From assembly GCA_022749755.1 (NCBI GenBank), contig CM040443.1:8653744-8717743 (forward strand): 64,000 bases of DNA, given 5' to 3'. The notes beneath the pieces are model-generated. The model made no database searches. It worked only from the letters and a program-made list of their open reading frames with translations, and was not told where the DNA came from. The position numbers and the translations under genes were made by a program. The stretch comes from Azadirachta indica (lineage: Eukaryota > Streptophyta > Magnoliopsida > Sapindales > Meliaceae). Positions 14,301 through 25,410 of this stretch are shown here, in pieces; position 1 is the stretch's first letter; every line of letters begins with the position of its first letter.

Positions 14301-16053
14301 GAATCCCCAGCCCAAAATTTTCAGAAAGTGTAAGTCATCTTAAACCCTTATGCCCACTAGAAATAAATCCATTAGTAGAACAATTATTCAGCCCAAAGCA
14401 GAAATAGTAGCGGTAGTACTAGTACAAAGCTTGTGAAGCTTTGATATTTACAACAACTGAGTTGTGGTAGTTAAAGCTGTGATGGTGATTTTTGTGCAGT
14501 TGTAGACTCTGTCCCTGCTATTTATCAATCAATTCATAGGACTCTAGTGTCTACCAATGATTAAGCGATCACCTAGAATTGTAGCTCTTAATCATGAAGC
14601 CACTGAGCAGTAGTACAAAGGACTGCTTTTCTCTATTGCTTGTGGTATTATTAGTGGGATTCTGCATCTTATTAAAAGTAAGGTGGTGTAGCAAACGGGA
14701 TTGACTAGTCTGAGTGACAGTTGTAACCATTTCAGCCTATGGAAAGCTTCATCTTCAGTGACACTCCAACCATCAATATTTTCTTTAACCCAGTAGGCCA
14801 CACTTAGTTCCACTGATTGAATCATACTTGAAGGTCAGAGTCCGGAACTTTATGAATTTATACTCTAGTTCCAAGATTCAGTCAACTTCTACAAACTTGC
14901 CTAGTCTAATTAAAATACTAATGAAAAGAACAACACTAGATTGAGTGAAATGAGCAGAAAATTATTTTCATTTCCATCTGTTAAAACCACACATATATAC
15001 TGATCATATAGCATCAAACTTTGAATAATTGCACAAACCAAAGATAAACAGATGGGAAAATTGTGTGTGATATTAAAACTGATTTAGGTGAGATTTCTGT
15101 CTCTCTTTTCCTCCAATGCCAAATCTAAGTTGCAGATGGTGTTTTTTCTGAGGAATCCTCTTCGTGTTTTTCACTCATCATGCCATCACTCAATATCCTT
15201 GGTCACAGATTCAACTTTACTGTCATTAATCAATATATAAAGCAATCACTTGCCACACATGGCTAAGTGCAACACATTCCTTCTAAAAGTGTTATGTCTA
15301 AGAGCAAAAAATCTGGGAAAGAAGTAGTATGCAACAATCAAACAAGTGCTCACAGTTAATGAATACCAAACTACCTTAGGAGTTAATGTTTAGATGTGTT
15401 TAGATGTCCTTTCTACATCCTAACCAATCACTCCACTGTGATGGCCAGTGGGATCCTATAAGTTGCTTACCCAGCTTCAATCAGACTACTGCTCAATTAT
15501 CTTAAACTAAAAGTTTTCTTTGAAGTTTAACTAAAGCATATTTCTTCCTTGTGTTAAATAATAAAATCAAATGATAAATTTGTTAATAAAATGAAATAGA
15601 TATTCTAACTCAGTATTCCATGCAGTTTCCAACTTCTCTGCACTCATAAATTTCCAAAACTATTAGTATTCCATGCAGTTTCCAACTTCTCTGCACTCAT
15701 AAATTTCCAAAACTATTCTTCTTCACCTTTTCTTTCTATTTTCTATTTTCATCTTTTCTTTTACACTCAAATGTAGGCATGGGAAGCTAAAAGTAGAGTG
15801 CAATGAAAGTTCACACTGCATATTGCTTGAATAATCTTATTAGATATAAGTATGCTCTTTGTGTATTTTGATGATTATATGCATTTATTTGAAGTTTTCA
15901 CATGAGGCTGACCAACTCTTTTCTTTTCTTGCATATTTTCAGGAGCGGAATTTCTTATTGAGAACACTTGGCATTGAGTCCCCTCAATCCAATCCAAATC
16001 TCAATCCTTCACAACCACCTCCCTGCAAAAGAGCCCTTCTCCAAAGTCTATAA
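11384..16053 (+). CDS. FLP/MYB88: R2R3-MYB transcription factor, FOUR LIPS/MYB88 type
   Basis: Twelve coding exons join in frame to about 475 aa: 11384-11464, 11574-11620, 11727-11783, 11924-11996, 12314-12369, 12478-12657, 12760-12938, 13168-13313, 13630-13772, 13855-14063, 14184-14329, 15943-16053. All introns fit GT-AG. R2 spans about residues 20-68 (W24, W44, W63) and R3 about 72-120 (W76, W95, with F114 in place of the third Trp, the atypical arrangement of the FLP/MYB88 class). The C-terminal exons carry the conserved block LMQQAELLSSLAQKVN and end PPCKRALLQSL, as in that class. FLP and MYB88 are nuclear factors that limit the last symmetric division of the stomatal lineage and act in root gravitropism. 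The length is close to Arabidopsis MYB88. The start was chosen because it opens the exon that leads into R2. It converges on the transporter gene downstream. Confidence 0.93.
14330..15942 (+). other. Large last intron of the MYB gene
   Basis: This 1.6-kb intron (donor GTAAGT, acceptor TTTTCAG) separates the last 36 codons from the rest of the gene. It contains the 53-bp tandem duplication listed next. Open frames inside it have no recognisable domain. Confidence 0.85.
15613..15718. repeat. 53-bp perfect tandem duplication in an intron
   Basis: Two head-to-tail copies with a 53-bp period (15613-15665 and 15666-15718), essentially identical, begin GTATTCCATGCAGTTTCCAA. They lie about 230 bp before the final acceptor of the MYB gene. 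The near-identity suggests a recent duplication. Confidence 0.9.
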
Positions 16054-17843
16054 CCACCTTCTCTTATCCATCTCACGTTCTCACTTATAAGAACCTACTG
16101 GCCTAAAGCCATTATATCTCAACTTTCATTCCTTGGGGGAATGTAGCATATATAAAGTTTTTGTTTCTCTTGTTCGAGTTCAGTTTCCTAGGATTGCAGC
16201 CATCTCGGCCTGAAATTTTACAAATAGGCGTGTACAAGATCTGCATTCCAAAACCACTGATCTAGAATGTTGCTGGGCATTCTAGAATCTCAGAAACATC
16301 TAACAACATGTTCTGAGTTACTTTTCTTTCCTAAAACATTTTTTTCATTTCTTTTCCCTGCTAGGAGAGTACTACCTTAATACTCACTGATCCAGGTGTT
16401 TGTTAGTGTGTGTCATTCTTTTGTTTGGCTTTTTCATGGGATTGGTTCCGGGCATACCTTCTTCCAATCCAGTTTTTGTCCTTGATTTCTCATTTGTACA
16501 GAAGTTGCTATATAAACCCCTAGTCAGAGTGTAATTATGCAACGGCAGCTCGCCTATATATAATTAAAGAAACAGAAAAGAAAAAAAAAGTAAAGAGGAT
16601 CAACCAGGTGATTGGATTCCTATTTGTTGTTTTTGGGTGTGAAAAGGGTATAGAATAAGTTTTCTGCCTGATATTTTCTTTCTCTGAATTCTAATGTAAT
16701 TTAACTAATGTTATTTTGAGTGGAAATGTATTCTGGTTTTGGTGTGCATATTCTCGTCTTCTTATCTACTTTCCTTCTCTCTGAATCAATGCGTTATTAT
16801 CAAATCTAAACAGAATATAGAAAAAAGAAAGTGATGATCTTCATCAAAGAGTTGAATTTTTCATTCTGATTTGCTTGGTTCTGGAAAGCAACAGAAAATG
16901 ACAAGAAATGCAGGAAAACATGGAGTGAGAAAGGGATTTTTCTCAGAAAACCAAGAAAACAAAAGAAACAGAAGAGAAGAAAAGTAATTTAAAGAAGGCA
17001 AACGGCTTACTTACAGAGGGATTTTGTAAGGAAATTGCCTGTGTCCTTGCTTGGCTGTGGAGTGGAAATCCTTCTTGTCTCTTCCAAATTCTGACTGTGG
17101 GGGAAGAAGTATTAGAACTCTGTTATTTAGGAAGGTGAAGATGGTGGTGCTGGTGGCGGTGGAGGACAAGTATAATTATGATCAAAGCGAAAAAGCAAAC
17201 GGTAACAGAAGGGAGGGAACCTCATACAAATTAAAGTGCACTCATTGCGCATAACTTTCTCGATGGAAGGTACGGTTTTTGACCGTCTTGACCCAAATAT
17301 TCCCATGCAAAATAAATTTGAGTTGACATTCTATCAACTTTTGATGTGATTTGGCCCACGATGATATTAACAAAAAATTAGTGTTGATTGTACCATTAAA
17401 GTGGGTTAAGTTGTTGCCTAATTATTACAGGCAACGGTTTTGTATCATATTTGCATTTGAAACTCTCTCCGCATAAAAAATTTTCCCCCACAATATTGAG
17501 CGTGTGTCCCACTTATTGAATATATTCTTATATTTGTGAACTTTTGTATTGGAAGACAGCCAATCCACTGGGTTCACTTGCCAGCGAAATGATCAAAATG
17601 AAGATCCTAGTTCTGGAATCATTTGAAAAATCTAGCATAGTCAAAAAGTGTATTTCTCATTTAACTTTCAATTTACTGCTGAAAATCTATTAAAATAAAT
17701 TTAGAAATTTTCTAAGAAATATCTAGATTTGGAGCCATTGAACCTTATGGTTGCAATGATAGATATAATAAGATTGACAAAAGAGGCATGGAAAAGAAAT
17801 ATATGAAAAATTAAATATAAAGTTCAAAATTGTCAGTCCCCCT
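16054..17843. other. Convergent spacer with 3' UTR of the MYB gene
   Basis: The left part should be the 3' UTR of the MYB gene. The right part is the 3' flank of the oppositely oriented transporter gene. A short open frame at 17051-17254 (+) has no recognisable domain, and I do not call it a gene. Confidence 0.5.
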
Positions 17844-20800
17844 TTACATGGGCTTTCTCTTCTTCTGCAATCTCTGCAACTTCTTCCATTTCAGATAGAT
17901 CTGGTATGATAACCCAGAGAAAACCATGAGCACACAACCCCATTGCTTTGGTGAAAGGGGATTGCTACTCAGCAGAGAAGACACCACAATGCTGACGAAT
18001 TTGCGGGTAGTTGTGATTGTGGTGTTAGTGAGGGAGCCGAATCGGCTAATAGTTAGAAAGATGAAATTCTGTCCCACTGCACCACAAAGGCAATAGAAAA
18101 ATATGTCCCACGCTGCCTCTGGATGCTGCTTGCAAAACTGGATGGCTTCAAATCCAATACCATGCGGCCAGCCAAACATGTATATCATGTTGTATATGGT
18201 ACCCCATAAGTTCATTCCCAACATTATATCCCAAGCAGTTGTCTTTGGATACCTAAACCAGCCAATAAAAATTGGGATATGAAGAGAGACGTAGAGGAAT
18301 AAAATAATAAGAGAACATAAAAATATGAATTGTCCCGAAAAGAAACCTTCCAAAAATTTTCATGGGACATAAAAAGAAGAAATCGTCAGGGAAAACAAAA
18401 CATTTGTTATCATTTCAAGCAAATTGCACACTCTGGACTCAGTTTAATTTAGTTGGATCATGCTTTCACAGCTTCAACTCTGGTTCAATGAACACAGAGC
18501 AAAAAAAAAAAAAAAAGGGATGATGAAAGAAATCTTGAGAAATTTACATAAGTCCATTTGTAGACATACCGTGCAGTAATTGAATCCTGGGTAGCATTTG
18601 TGAATCCATCAAAGGCGAGGTTCAGAAAACAAAGCCCATATCCAAGAGGCGCATTTGGATGTGCCAGCTTGCTGATAGTTTTCGAGCTAGTCTGAAGTTA
18701 ATCCATGCAAACATACAAGAAACATTAAGGATCAGAACTGAAAATTTATAGATGCTTACTTTAAAATTAAAAATGAATTCCCATATCCTTAATTTAAGTC
18801 ACGTGTTAAGAATAAAAGAATATACTATCGAAACATTAATAAGTCTCAAGAAAAAGAAAGAAAACTAAAACTACTATTTCTCCCCATGGATAATTCCTAA
18901 CCTTCATGAGTGCAAATGTAGATACTCCTCCAGCAACAAGAAAAGTACAAAGATACTCTGGAAAAGTGTATCGTATGCCATAAACTAGGGTACCCATCAG
19001 CATAACTGCAAAAAGGTAAAACATAATAAGTAAGCATCAAAGCCATTAAATTATTGATCTAAATGTGTGGGGGAAAATAGTCAACTCTTGAACAGAGAAC
19101 ACAGCAATAGTAATTACAAATAAAGCCCCGATAGGCACCATAATTTAAAAGAGTAACTATGGCTAGTCCAGCTGGTGTCACTCCAGGGTGGTTTAGTTAC
19201 CCCACAAGATAGTCCCACTGATGTCATTCCGAAAAAACAGGGAGAACTAAAGAGAACACAAAAATGCAGTATGCCAAGGATCGTTTTCATGCCTAACAGT
19301 TCCAAAGCATTACTAAAACATGAGTTACATTCATTAGAGCTTGTAATTAATTATAAATGAAAAGATATTTCCTAATTCTCTAATAAAATCAACACATGAG
19401 AGGCAGGACTGAGAAGTAGGCAACGTAAGACCACAAATAATAAGCACCATGTTGCCACATTAATGAAACAATTTTAATAAAGCACTTGAAAAGATGTTAC
19501 ATTAAATTTTTTAGATTGCCATATTAATCAACATTGGAAGCATAAAAACATTGCCAGTTCTAGATCCTTACTGATATTTCAAAGTCCTAATATAGAACTA
19601 GAACTAAATAAGGATCATCGAGAAGAATAGTGCTTCTTTCTTCATAGTTTTTAAAATAATACAAACAAAAGTCCATGCATCATATATTCTGATGCAAAAC
19701 ACATTTTTACAATCAAATTTGATTAAAACCTACAATTTCCTAGAAGAATGGTTGCTGCAGAGAATCATGTTAAAAAAATGATATACTAATGAATATCGCA
19801 CCTGGAATCATTTTTGAGGATTTTGCCAGAACCTGCAAGTGAAAAGAATAGTACAAATGTTTAAAATCAATTAGCTAACGTTTTCTGTAAGTTGGTGCTG
19901 AAAACTAATGATAATAAAAACATATTAAAAGACTGTGTGATCATGACCCAGAAATATTTGGACACAACCAAATTTAAGAGATCAAATTAACCGAGCCATT
20001 CTTGTCATATACGTTTGCACGGGTGTTTCCCTCAAGTAGAATCATCTAAGCCACCATTCTACTTCTTTAATTATACAAGGATACCAACGTGCCAGTTCCA
20101 ATACAAACAGAAACAAATATGAAAGCAATTATGGAGTGACAAGTAAAACCTTCAAGTGATACTTAATTTGTCCAAGAATAAAAGACAACCGTTGCGTAGC
20201 AAGAAAGTTCAACATGCCTGCGCTGGGTAGCTAATATACTTGAGAGCTTCAATACCCATGGCAGGGCCAATTGTATTTGTAATGCCAGCACTCCAGTACG
20301 TCCACCAAGGAGCACCGCCAGCACTATTGGACCAAAGCTTAAGCACTGTTCATTTATTGAACACAATAAAAACAGAAAATTGAGCCCCATCTTTTCTCAA
20401 CATCCAATAAGTAACAAGAAAGTACAAGAAAACTCACTTATATAAGACCAAACTAAACAGACGACATTCTGAGCCAAGTTTAAGAATGCCAAATGCTCAA
20501 ACCTCCCGCCCTCTGGACCGAATCGCTTTGTCGACCTGAAGAATTATTGAAAACACACACATATGTATGTAAGAATTTGCTCATATAAGAAACAATGCTA
20601 CTTTATGAATTCAAATCACAGTCATAATGTACTTGCAGAAGTAAAAGTTTAGAGATTTCTCATTGTTTCATTCTACGATCATGTAATTACATCCAAAAAA
20701 AAAAAAAAACAGGCAATAAATTGAATAGCACTATCTCTGTATGGCAACGGTATGTTACAGCAAATCCTACTACAATAACACTCCTAATAAGAACATCAAA

Positions 20801-21091
20801 ATTTCTTTTATTTGTACCTTAATTTAATTACACATTCAGATCCGAAATCAATGCAATCATCGAAACTCAACCGCGAAATGGAAAGAAAAAAAAAAGACCA
20901 TACTAACAAACGAGAAGCCGAATAAAGCGGTTAAAAGTAGATCGTAATGAAATACAATTGAATTGAAAGCATGAATTAGAAACTTACAGAGTTTCCTGAA
21001 GAACACCTTGGTAAATATAAGCGGACCAAATACCGGCGACGCAAAATGCCAACACTAACACACGCGCGAAACCACTGCCTTGAGCTTCCAT
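17844..21091 (-). CDS. UTR1/UTR3: ER UDP-glucose/UDP-galactose transporter (SLC35B1 family), frameshifted as given
   Basis: Seven exons on the minus strand: 21091-20988, 20535-20438, 20345-20218, 19832-19802, 19005-18902, 18692-18570 and 18252-17844. Without the frameshift they would give about 331 aa, the size of Arabidopsis UTR1/UTR3. These multi-pass carriers bring UDP-sugars into the ER lumen and support glycoprotein folding control. Visible family blocks include YISYPAQVLAKSSKMIPVML, FNLAFDG-type text in exon 6 (FLNLAFDGFTNATQDS) and WDIMLGMNLWGTIYNMIYMF. The C terminus ends RKPM, a dilysine-like ER retrieval signal. Two oddities: exon 6 is 123 nt where conserved codons need 122 (an extra T on the + strand at about 18660-18661), which leads to a stop; and intron 3 has a GC donor (CAG|GCATG). 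Either a sequence error or a broken allele fits. The promoter has an ER-stress element. Confidence 0.85.
18660..18661 (-). other. One-base frameshift in transporter exon 6
   Basis: On the + strand the text reads GGATTGTGCC. The conserved reading (Leu-Ala-His-Pro-Asn-Ala) needs one T fewer. Upstream and downstream of this point the family sequence is intact in two different frames, so it is a single-base insertion, followed in the shifted frame by a TGA about 17 codons later. Confidence 0.8.
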
Positions 21092-21601
21092 TTCGCGCCG
21101 CCGGGGAAATAGTTAAAACTCCCGGGTGAATTTCCTTTATACTGTTTAAATTATGCTGCTTTGATTTAGTAGAAAGCAAATGAATGAAAAATGGAAACGA
21201 CGGGAGTTTTTAACTGCCGAACTGCGTCGCTTCTAAGGGACGAGAAAAAAAAACACGGGTGGGTTATTAGGAGAGGAACGAGCGCGAAGCTACGTGGATT
21301 TTCCACGTGGATGTTTCTTATTGGTTTGGATGACTTCATCTGGCGTTTCTGATTGGCTGCACGGACGCGGATACTCTCTCCCTTGCACTTATTTACCTTT
21401 TTTTTTTTTTTTTGGGTCAAAAAAAGTTTTAAATAAATATTGACCAACATAAACAAATGGAAACTATTCAGTACGAGCAACCACTTGGCTACGAAAATTA
21501 AATGAAGGATCTCGAACACTTCTCTAAAGTCATTACTTTATTTTACACACATCAATTTAGTTTATTATTATCAGTCCCTTTTTTTTAATCTTTTCTTTGA
21601 T

Positions 21602-21634
<33 letters not shown>

Positions 21635-24600
21635 CCTATCAAGTTGACCCCTCAAAACTTGAAGAGAATGTAGGAACTCTAGAAGAGTAGTAGTGTGCTG
21701 ACACTTGCGCAAAGCAACACCAATATTCATAGAATCTCAATTACCACCAATGTGAAAGCCCTCGCCTACTAACTTCATTCTAAGAATTTTACAATCGTCC
21801 TAGGCTTCGGGAGGATTATCTAATTATAACAACTAATTAAAGCATAAACAAATATATAAGATTTATAAGTTTTTGTGATCCAATAGGCACGAAAGTAGGT
21901 TACTAGAATCACAAGTAAATTTTTTGGCCGATAGTTGTAGACATTGACTCAACACATCTGCCCGGATATCTATGGACTATGGTGAATATATAATAGAATT
22001 AATAAATGATCTTGTTAAGTGTATATAAGCTGATGCTACTGAATTTGATGGCCAATAAATAACATCTTCGTGCTTTCAGATGTTGGTCAGTAGCCTTAAA
22101 CGACTACTTTAATTAAATGACATGACATGAGTCATAAGAGAGCTTGTGCGAGTGTTTTTTGCCAAACTAATATTAGTGGAAAATGCAGAAGATTTGCAAA
22201 TTATGTAACATATAAAAACTCATTTAGTGTCAAACACCGCTTTTCTAAAATATTATAAAAGCAAGTCTTGTTAAAATAATATAAAAAGTAAATGAAAATT
22301 TATGTTTTACATATATAAAAAAGCAACACCATTCACTGTGGTGATTATTTCACTGATTAAGAAAGACAGTTCGATGATTTGTTTTGATTGCCATTTATAT
22401 CAAAGGTTGACATTGAACTTGCAACATACGTTTATAACAATTGGAGACAATTACGGTAAGCAGACCCTACGCTTTGACTATTTCTTTACACCGAGTTCAC
22501 ACCAAGTAAAAATGTGATCAACTTAAATCAACAGGTCAACCGTGATATACATTATATGTATATGGCATTACGTATGACCAAGGGAATCGAGATTCATGGG
22601 AAGAATTATATCAAAATTATATTAGATATAGATATATTTATGTATGTAAAATGTTGTTAATTTTTAGCTACTAATTTAATTGGCGAATACAATATAGGTC
22701 GTCGCCTCAGAAAGGGACCGAACAGCCACTTTTCTCACCCATCTTGCCCGCCATCTGTCGCGAAATTCTCCGACGCTCCGCGTTTCTTTCTTGGCGCGTG
22801 CGATGCCATTCCTATAATGTCACAATCCATGGACCCAGCCCAACCCAAGCCCACGACAACGATGTGTGTACTATCACCTAACAATGCTACACTGACCAAG
22901 TCTTTCCCCCTATCCCGTTATTTTTATTATTACATAATTTTTGAGTACAAGTAAATAAGAATATCGTTGAAGTTATTCTTGCTTTCCCACCACAATTCCT
23001 AGGCCCCATGATTGACTAGAAAAAAGGTCTTTGAACAAGCCCTAAAGAATAAGATTCTTGCTATGTCAATCCAATTGTATATTAATTAATTATCAACCTT
23101 CTAATCAACATTATCGAATATATAAAAGTTGATAAATAATAATATCATTCACTATATAATTACCCAATTGTTTTGCAAGGTTTAGGGTCTAAGGGTTATC
23201 ATGATAACCCAATTACTCTACAAGTTCTTTTTTTTTTTTTTTTTTTTTTTGGGTTAAGGAATGCGAACATTAATTTTCATTTTCAATTGTTCTAGTTAAA
23301 CTTGCAGTTTACTCAACAACATTACTCTGAGTTGTTAGTTACTTGGGTATGGAAGAATTAAGTGGTAAATACCACTTAAATACCGTAGAGACAAACTGTT
23401 TATTAAATAACATTATCTCGTCCTCACAGTCAGGTGATTAATAAAATAAGAGGATCCAAATAATTTTTAACTTTTAGACCATGTCTATGCCACCATGACT
23501 TTGACACACCCAATCATCACTCTCACTTTATTAATGTCTCATCAAATTTCAACTCCAAAACATATAATTTTCTTGGGCAGAAAATTTTCATATAATATCT
23601 TAGTAACCAAAATTACTATTTTAATTCTTATAATATAATGGTACTTTATAAAACAGGCCCAGGCCTAGGAAGTCACTTGTCAGTTTCAATAAAATCTTAT
23701 GGTAGTAGGGCCCTTTCAGTGTGAAACCGGATACGGTGATAAGGCATGCAGAGAATTTTGCTTGGTCAATTGATTAAATTATTGTATTCTATCGTGATAT
23801 TGTGTTGAGGTGTGCATTAAATTGTTATATTATATGGTTGTATTTTATTAAGGTGAACTTTATTTTATTTTTATAAATTGTAGATAGATTCTCCTTGTTG
23901 GCCGATTGATGCGGGTTGATTACACATACATGACGTTACAATTTTCATTCCCAAATTATCCCTACATCAAGCACGAGTTTCCATTATTGGTTATTTAATA
24001 ATTGAATGATTATTAAATATTAATCAATCTAAATCGTTGCCCCAAATAATTTTTCTTCGCGTGGAAAGCAAAAGCATATTTGTCTTATAAACTTATAATT
24101 AATTTCTGTGCCATTGACAAATGGAAATGTAGAAGAAGATTATGTTTCAACATTATTTTCAAACGCAGTTATAATAATAATTGAATTCGAAGATAATAAT
24201 ATAGCACGTGTATTATATTTATATTTCTTCACTTGTAGTCAACAAAATACTCAATAATTTGTCATCCAGCTAGTAAGGTTAAATTCAAAGCAAAGCAATC
24301 TCCAAATTAAAAATTAAAAAAATATTACACATGGATTAATTTATATTTGTTAATTAAATTGATAACATAGAGAGTAATGTAAACATATTTAAAAATTACG
24401 ATTTAATTAACGGTGTTCACCCCTCATCTTAATTTTCAGGTGGGAAGTTTAATTCAATGTAAATGAAATTTGACTTCTCTAAATATTTTGAGTAGATTTT
24501 TAAGTTTCGTTTTAAAATTTTTTTACCAATATCAAATGCAACAAATTTTTTTAAAAAAATATATTTAATATAAAATATTATATAAATATATATTTTTAAA

Positions 24601-25410
24601 ATTATAATATATAATTAAAGTTCAAACTTAAAATGTTTATAAATTTTATTAGTCAAATCAAAATCATCGCCTATAAAATATAAGATATTATTATTTTTTA
24701 AATATCTCACACTATTAAATTTTTTTTTTTTCGAAAGACAATGGTTAATTTAGGTTTAACAAATTTATGATGTTCCCATAGAATATTTATTTACAAAATT
24801 TATGGATAATATATGCAAATAACCTATATTTATATGCATTAGTGTATGAAAAAAAAAATCTAAATACAATAAACAATATATTAAAAATAGACAATCGTAA
24901 TGTTATGATTCACGAGACTAAATTGGTCAATTCACAAAAATCATTTTAGTATAAAATGGGCATCAAATTAGTCAAGAGCCGAGCCCAGTATTGGCACACA
25001 CGTCATTTTGGAGGGCCAACTGCAAAGTCTCATTTCTCAACGCGTTAGTGGTGTCTGCACACAGGCAAAAAGAAAAAAAAAAAAAAAATTTGGATAAAAA
25101 GAAATTCCCTGCGTTTTCCATTTCTCTTCTGCTTTCATCTTCACATTCCTTGTTATTTCTTCGTTCCTCTATAAGCACTAACCCGGTCCATACTTGCCTA
25201 ATTTTAGGATTGGCCGATAAGTTTACTTGCTCTTACTTCTGCTAAAAAAGTCTGTCTTGACCAACCAAATTACACGTTCACACAGCTCAAAATATCCCAG
25301 TGTCCTCCTAATTTCTTCTTATTATTAGGATGACTTCTTGTTGATTATTATTTAACAAAGGAAGAAAGAGGGAGAGTGTTTCCTTGAAACATAATATCTT
25401 TTTATAAATC
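21092..25410. other. Divergent intergenic region, transporter and kinase promoters
   Basis: About 4.3 kb lie between the transporter start (minus) and the kinase start (plus). The region holds the ERSE, long A and T runs (about 21607-21633 and 23228-23250) and a short GC-rich island at about 22700-22870 in otherwise AT-rich DNA. The right end (about 25000-25410) is pyrimidine-rich and probably the 5' leader of the kinase. I see no gene in it. Confidence 0.55.
21306..21324 (-). promoter_or_regulatory. ER stress response element (ERSE), CCAAT-N9-CCACG
   Basis: Read on the minus strand, the transporter's coding strand, the sequence is CCAAT, nine bases, CCACG: an exact ERSE-I consensus about 215 bp upstream of the transporter ATG. 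In plants NF-Y and bZIP28/bZIP60 act through ERSE in the unfolded protein response, and Arabidopsis UTR1 and UTR3 are known to be induced by ER stress. The CCACG half sits in a short inverted repeat of CCACGT/ACGTGG (about 21291-21310). Confidence 0.75.

Noticed and set aside
13841..14407. 188-codon frame as a separate gene
   Set aside because: It is exons 10 and 11 of the MYB gene plus intervening and following intron read through.
17844..18353. 169-codon minus-strand frame as a separate protein
   Set aside because: Its N-terminal part is intron 6 of the transporter read through. The acceptor at 18253 joins the conserved RYPKT text.
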